Assembly: GCA_021790055.1 (NCBI GenBank)
Contig: JAJYIL010000110.1
Coordinates: forward strand, 1 to 8,464
Length of the DNA stretch: 8,464 nt
Direction: 5' to 3'
Origin: Bacteroidota bacterium
GTDB taxonomy: Bacteria; Bacteroidota; Ignavibacteria; Ignavibacteriales; Ignavibacteriaceae
Within the stretch, counting starts at the first letter, position 1. Every line of letters starts with the position of its first letter. This document shows positions 6,998 through 8,464 of the stretch, piece by piece. Below the pieces are notes generated by a model, which did no database searches, was not told where the DNA came from, and was given only the letters and a program-made list of their open reading frames with translations. Both the position numbers and the translations under genes were made by a program.

Positions 6998-7026
6998 TTG
7001 TGGTAAAAAAGAAACTTGGGTATAAT
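6998..7026 (+). promoter_or_regulatory. Sigma-70-like promoter for the YidD-like operon
   Basis: TTGTGG (6998-7003) and a perfect TATAAT (7021-7026) are separated by exactly 17 bases. The -35 matches the consensus at three of six positions. Transcription would start near 7033, giving a leader of about 67 bases before the ATG at 7101. The site lies just after the acyl-CoA dehydrogenase stop, so the downstream genes probably have their own transcript. Confidence 0.45.
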
Positions 7027-7075
7027 GGTATAGATGCATAATGGTTCAATCCTTATACCTTTATACTCTATACCT
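7019..7075. repeat. GGTATA/TATACC half-site cluster in the operon leader
   Basis: GGTATA occurs at 7019-7024 and 7027-7032 (eight-base spacing), and its reverse complement TATACC at 7054-7059 and 7069-7074. A degenerate copy, TATACT, lies at 7062-7067. GGTATAA (7019-7025) pairs with TTATACC (7053-7059), and GGTATAG (7027-7033) pairs with CTATACC (7068-7074), each seven bases. The first half-site overlaps the -10 box. This could be an operator array or an RNA-level structure; nothing identifies a regulator. Confidence 0.4.
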
Positions 7076-7100
7076 AACATGTAAGTTAAAAGCTTTTATA

Positions 7101-7553
7101 ATGAAGATAACTTTTATAGTTCTGTTTCTTTTATCGATGCCCCTTATAGCACAGACAGATTGGGTAAGGTGGGGGAAGGCTGACTATTCTTACCAGCAGA
7201 AAGATATTCCCATTCATTCCAATTATTCAATTAACACCCCAAACCTTGGCAGGGCAGCCTTAAAAACTGTTGCCGACGCTTACTGGATATTAATTTCCGA
7301 TGTTGACGGCGACAATTGTTCCTTTAATCCGACATGCTCTAACTTTTTCGTGCAGGCGGTTGAAAAGACAAATATCATCCAGGGAACGTTGATGTTTTTC
7401 GACAGGTTTACAAGGGACATGGATGTTTTCGGAAAGCTTGGTCAATACCCCCGCGTTCCGGATGGTCATTTTTATGACCCGGTTTCTCTTTATACTCTAA
7501 ATCCCGGAATGATAAAATATATTCCTCCACCAGCTGTTGTAAATAATGAATGA
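7101..7553 (+). CDS. Exported YidD-family (DUF37) protein
   Basis: This 150-residue protein has a clear N-terminal signal peptide (Lys2, a hydrophobic core to about residue 16, then L-I-A-Q with likely cleavage near 17). Residues about 52-135 match the YidD family: an amphipathic helix ending in A-Y-W-I-L-I-S, then C73-S-F-N-P-T-C79-S with the C-x5-C spacing, a helix with Q-A-V-E-K...I-I-Q-G-T-L-M-F-F-D-R, and Y-D-P-V at 125-128. Canonical YidD is a roughly 70-100 residue, inner-face membrane-associated protein that helps YidC insert membrane proteins. This one carries a signal peptide, an extra segment of about 35 residues after it, an Arg-Asp where most YidDs have Arg-Cys, and no nearby yidC, rnpA or rpmH. 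I infer a periplasmic or envelope relative with a different job. I start at 7101 rather than the in-frame ATG at 7041 because the signal peptide begins there. It overlaps the next gene by ATGA. Confidence 0.85.
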   Translation: MKITFIVLFLLSMPLIAQTDWVRWGKADYSYQQKDIPIHSNYSINTPNLGRAALKTVADAYWILISDVDGDNCSFNPTCSNFFVQAVEKTNIIQGTLMFFDRFTRDMDVFGKLGQYPRVPDGHFYDPVSLYTLNPGMIKYIPPPAVVNNE

Positions 7554-8416
7554 AGAGATTTTTAATCCTACTTTTATTTTTTACTTCATCAGCCTTTGCA
7601 CAAGAAAAAAATCTTAGCGGGAATAATAATTTATTTTCTCCAGTCAACCTTAAGAAGTTTGGAGACTACCTTTTTTGCCAGCGGGATTATTTGCGTGCAA
7701 TCGAGCAATACCGGCATTATCTTTCTCAAGTATCAAATGATACGGTTGAATTTAAAATTGCACTTGCTTATTCGGAAATGGGCGATTATTATAATGCTTC
7801 TAAGAATTTTGAAGCAATAAAGTATAATTCCCCTTTCTATACAGACGCTAAGCTTGAAGTGATGAAGTCACTTTTTAAAGCGGGAGATTTTCTTGTGTTC
7901 AGAAATTCTTTTAACAAAGACTTTACAACAGACTCGACCGGGTTTAACAGAGCATACTCTCTTTATAATTTTTCATTCCTTCTTACTGATGACTCGCTTC
8001 CGCCGGAGACAAAATTCTTAGATGCATTTCCAAAAGATGATTCTGTTAAGGTTAAACAGTTTTATGAATGGAATAAAAATCCGCCGAAAAAAAGCCCGGC
8101 GGCGGCAGCTATTTTATCTGCAATAATTCCGGGAGCCGGTAAATTTTATACTCACAAATATGAGGATGGAATCTGGGCGTTTATTGCATCTGTTGGGTTT
8201 GCTTATTTATCTTACGATAATTTTCATGCCAGGCATAATCTCCGTGGCTGGTTGTTTGGCGGGTTAGCTGCAGGCTTTTATGCCGGCAACATCTATGGTT
8301 CGGCAGCTTCCGCTCAAATTTACAATGCCAAGATTCATTTTGATTTTGTAAATGACCTTAAAGCTTTTTTAGATAGTCGAAATTATTTTCTGCCAAAACT
8401 TAATTTCTGCAAGTAA
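7550..8416 (+). CDS. Exported TPR protein with C-terminal TM2/DUF5683-like membrane domain
   Basis: This 288-residue protein starts with a signal peptide (M-K-R-F-L-I-L-L-L-F, cleavage likely after A-F-A at 17). TPR-like helices span about 34-110 (G-D-Y-L-F...D-Y-L-R-A-I-E-Q-Y, then A-L-A-Y-S-E-M-G-D-Y-Y-N-A-S). After a linker with Pro/Lys (178-182), residues 182-256 form a hydrophobic domain: S-P-A-A-A-A-I-L-S-A-I-I-P-G-A-G-K-F-Y, a K-Y-E-D-G-I-W-A-F turn, and two likely membrane helices (about 207-223 and 233-250) ending in N-I-Y-G-S-A. The P-G-x-G-x-F/Y motif with paired helices resembles TM2/DUF5683-type domains. The function is unknown. The start overlaps the YidD-like stop (ATGA) with no Shine-Dalgarno, so the two are likely translated together. 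The next ATG directly follows its TAA stop. Confidence 0.85.
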   Translation: MKRFLILLLFFTSSAFAQEKNLSGNNNLFSPVNLKKFGDYLFCQRDYLRAIEQYRHYLSQVSNDTVEFKIALAYSEMGDYYNASKNFEAIKYNSPFYTDAKLEVMKSLFKAGDFLVFRNSFNKDFTTDSTGFNRAYSLYNFSFLLTDDSLPPETKFLDAFPKDDSVKVKQFYEWNKNPPKKSPAAAAILSAIIPGAGKFYTHKYEDGIWAFIASVGFAYLSYDNFHARHNLRGWLFGGLAAGFYAGNIYGSAASAQIYNAKIHFDFVNDLKAFLDSRNYFLPKLNFCK

Positions 8417-8464
8417 ATGAAATTCAAAGTAGAAAAGATATTTTTACTTTTTACCTTTATCCTT
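8417..8464 (+). CDS. 5' end of a further exported protein, cut by the window edge
   Basis: An ATG directly follows the TAA of the TPR/TM2-like gene, with no spacer. Sixteen codons are visible: a charged start (M-K-F-K-V-E-K) followed by a hydrophobic run (I-F-L-L-F-T-F-I-L), typical of a signal peptide. No domain can be assigned. The tight junction suggests it is the third member of the YidD-like operon. A chance open frame is possible because so little is visible. Confidence 0.55.
   Translation, partial: MKFKVEKIFLLFTFIL

Noticed and set aside
7041..7100. Upstream ATG 7041 as start of the YidD-like protein
   Set aside because: It would put 20 residues before a well-formed signal peptide and is encoded by the repeat-rich leader; no Shine-Dalgarno precedes it.

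Overview
The window is a compact piece of a bacterial chromosome with eight complete genes and the first 16 codons of a ninth. It is AT-rich and has little non-coding DNA. Bacteroidota/Chlorobiota-type traits point to the FCB superphylum, and a member of Ignavibacteria is my best guess. These traits are a TPR lipoprotein resembling gliding/type IX secretion factors, several genes without a Shine-Dalgarno sequence, TAnnTTTG-type promoter boxes, and TPR proteins ending in a small-membrane-protein (TM2/DUF5683-like) tail. The taxon is an inference from gene style, as no marker gene such as rRNA is present.

Region 1 (57-3915, + strand) holds three genes in close order. The first encodes an 808-residue TPR lipoprotein that resembles PorW/SprE. 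The second encodes a monofunctional peptidoglycan glycosyltransferase (mtgA), starting 26 bases later with a good ribosome binding site. The third encodes an AlbA_2/Schlafen-fold protein with a C-terminal winged helix, overlapping mtgA by ATGA. The first two are envelope genes; the third looks like a nucleic-acid-binding regulator or nuclease.

Region 2 (3920-5594, - strand) is a two-gene RNA-modification unit: rlmN (radical SAM methylation of 23S rRNA and tRNA adenine-2) followed by a TrmH/SpoU ribose methyltransferase. It converges on region 1 with only four bases between the stop codons. The long reading frame of rlmN starts at a TTG upstream of a likely promoter, so I shorten it to the ATG at 5594.

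Region 3 (5595-6983) starts with a divergent intergenic region of about 240 bases holding candidate promoters in both directions and an AAGAA/TTCTT repeat cluster. It is followed by a short-chain-type acyl-CoA dehydrogenase with all signature motifs and its catalytic glutamate.

Region 4 (6984-8464, + strand) is the most interesting part. A good sigma-70-like promoter sits in a leader with several GGTATA/TATACC half-sites. It leads into three tightly coupled genes, each with a signal-peptide-like N terminus: a YidD-family protein that appears to be exported, a TPR protein with a hydrophobic C-terminal domain, and a third gene cut by the window end. The coupling (ATGA overlap, then TAA directly followed by ATG) suggests one envelope-located functional unit that I cannot match to a described system.

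No tRNA, rRNA, CRISPR array, insertion sequence or convincing intrinsic terminator was seen. No gene-free stretch exceeds 300 bases.
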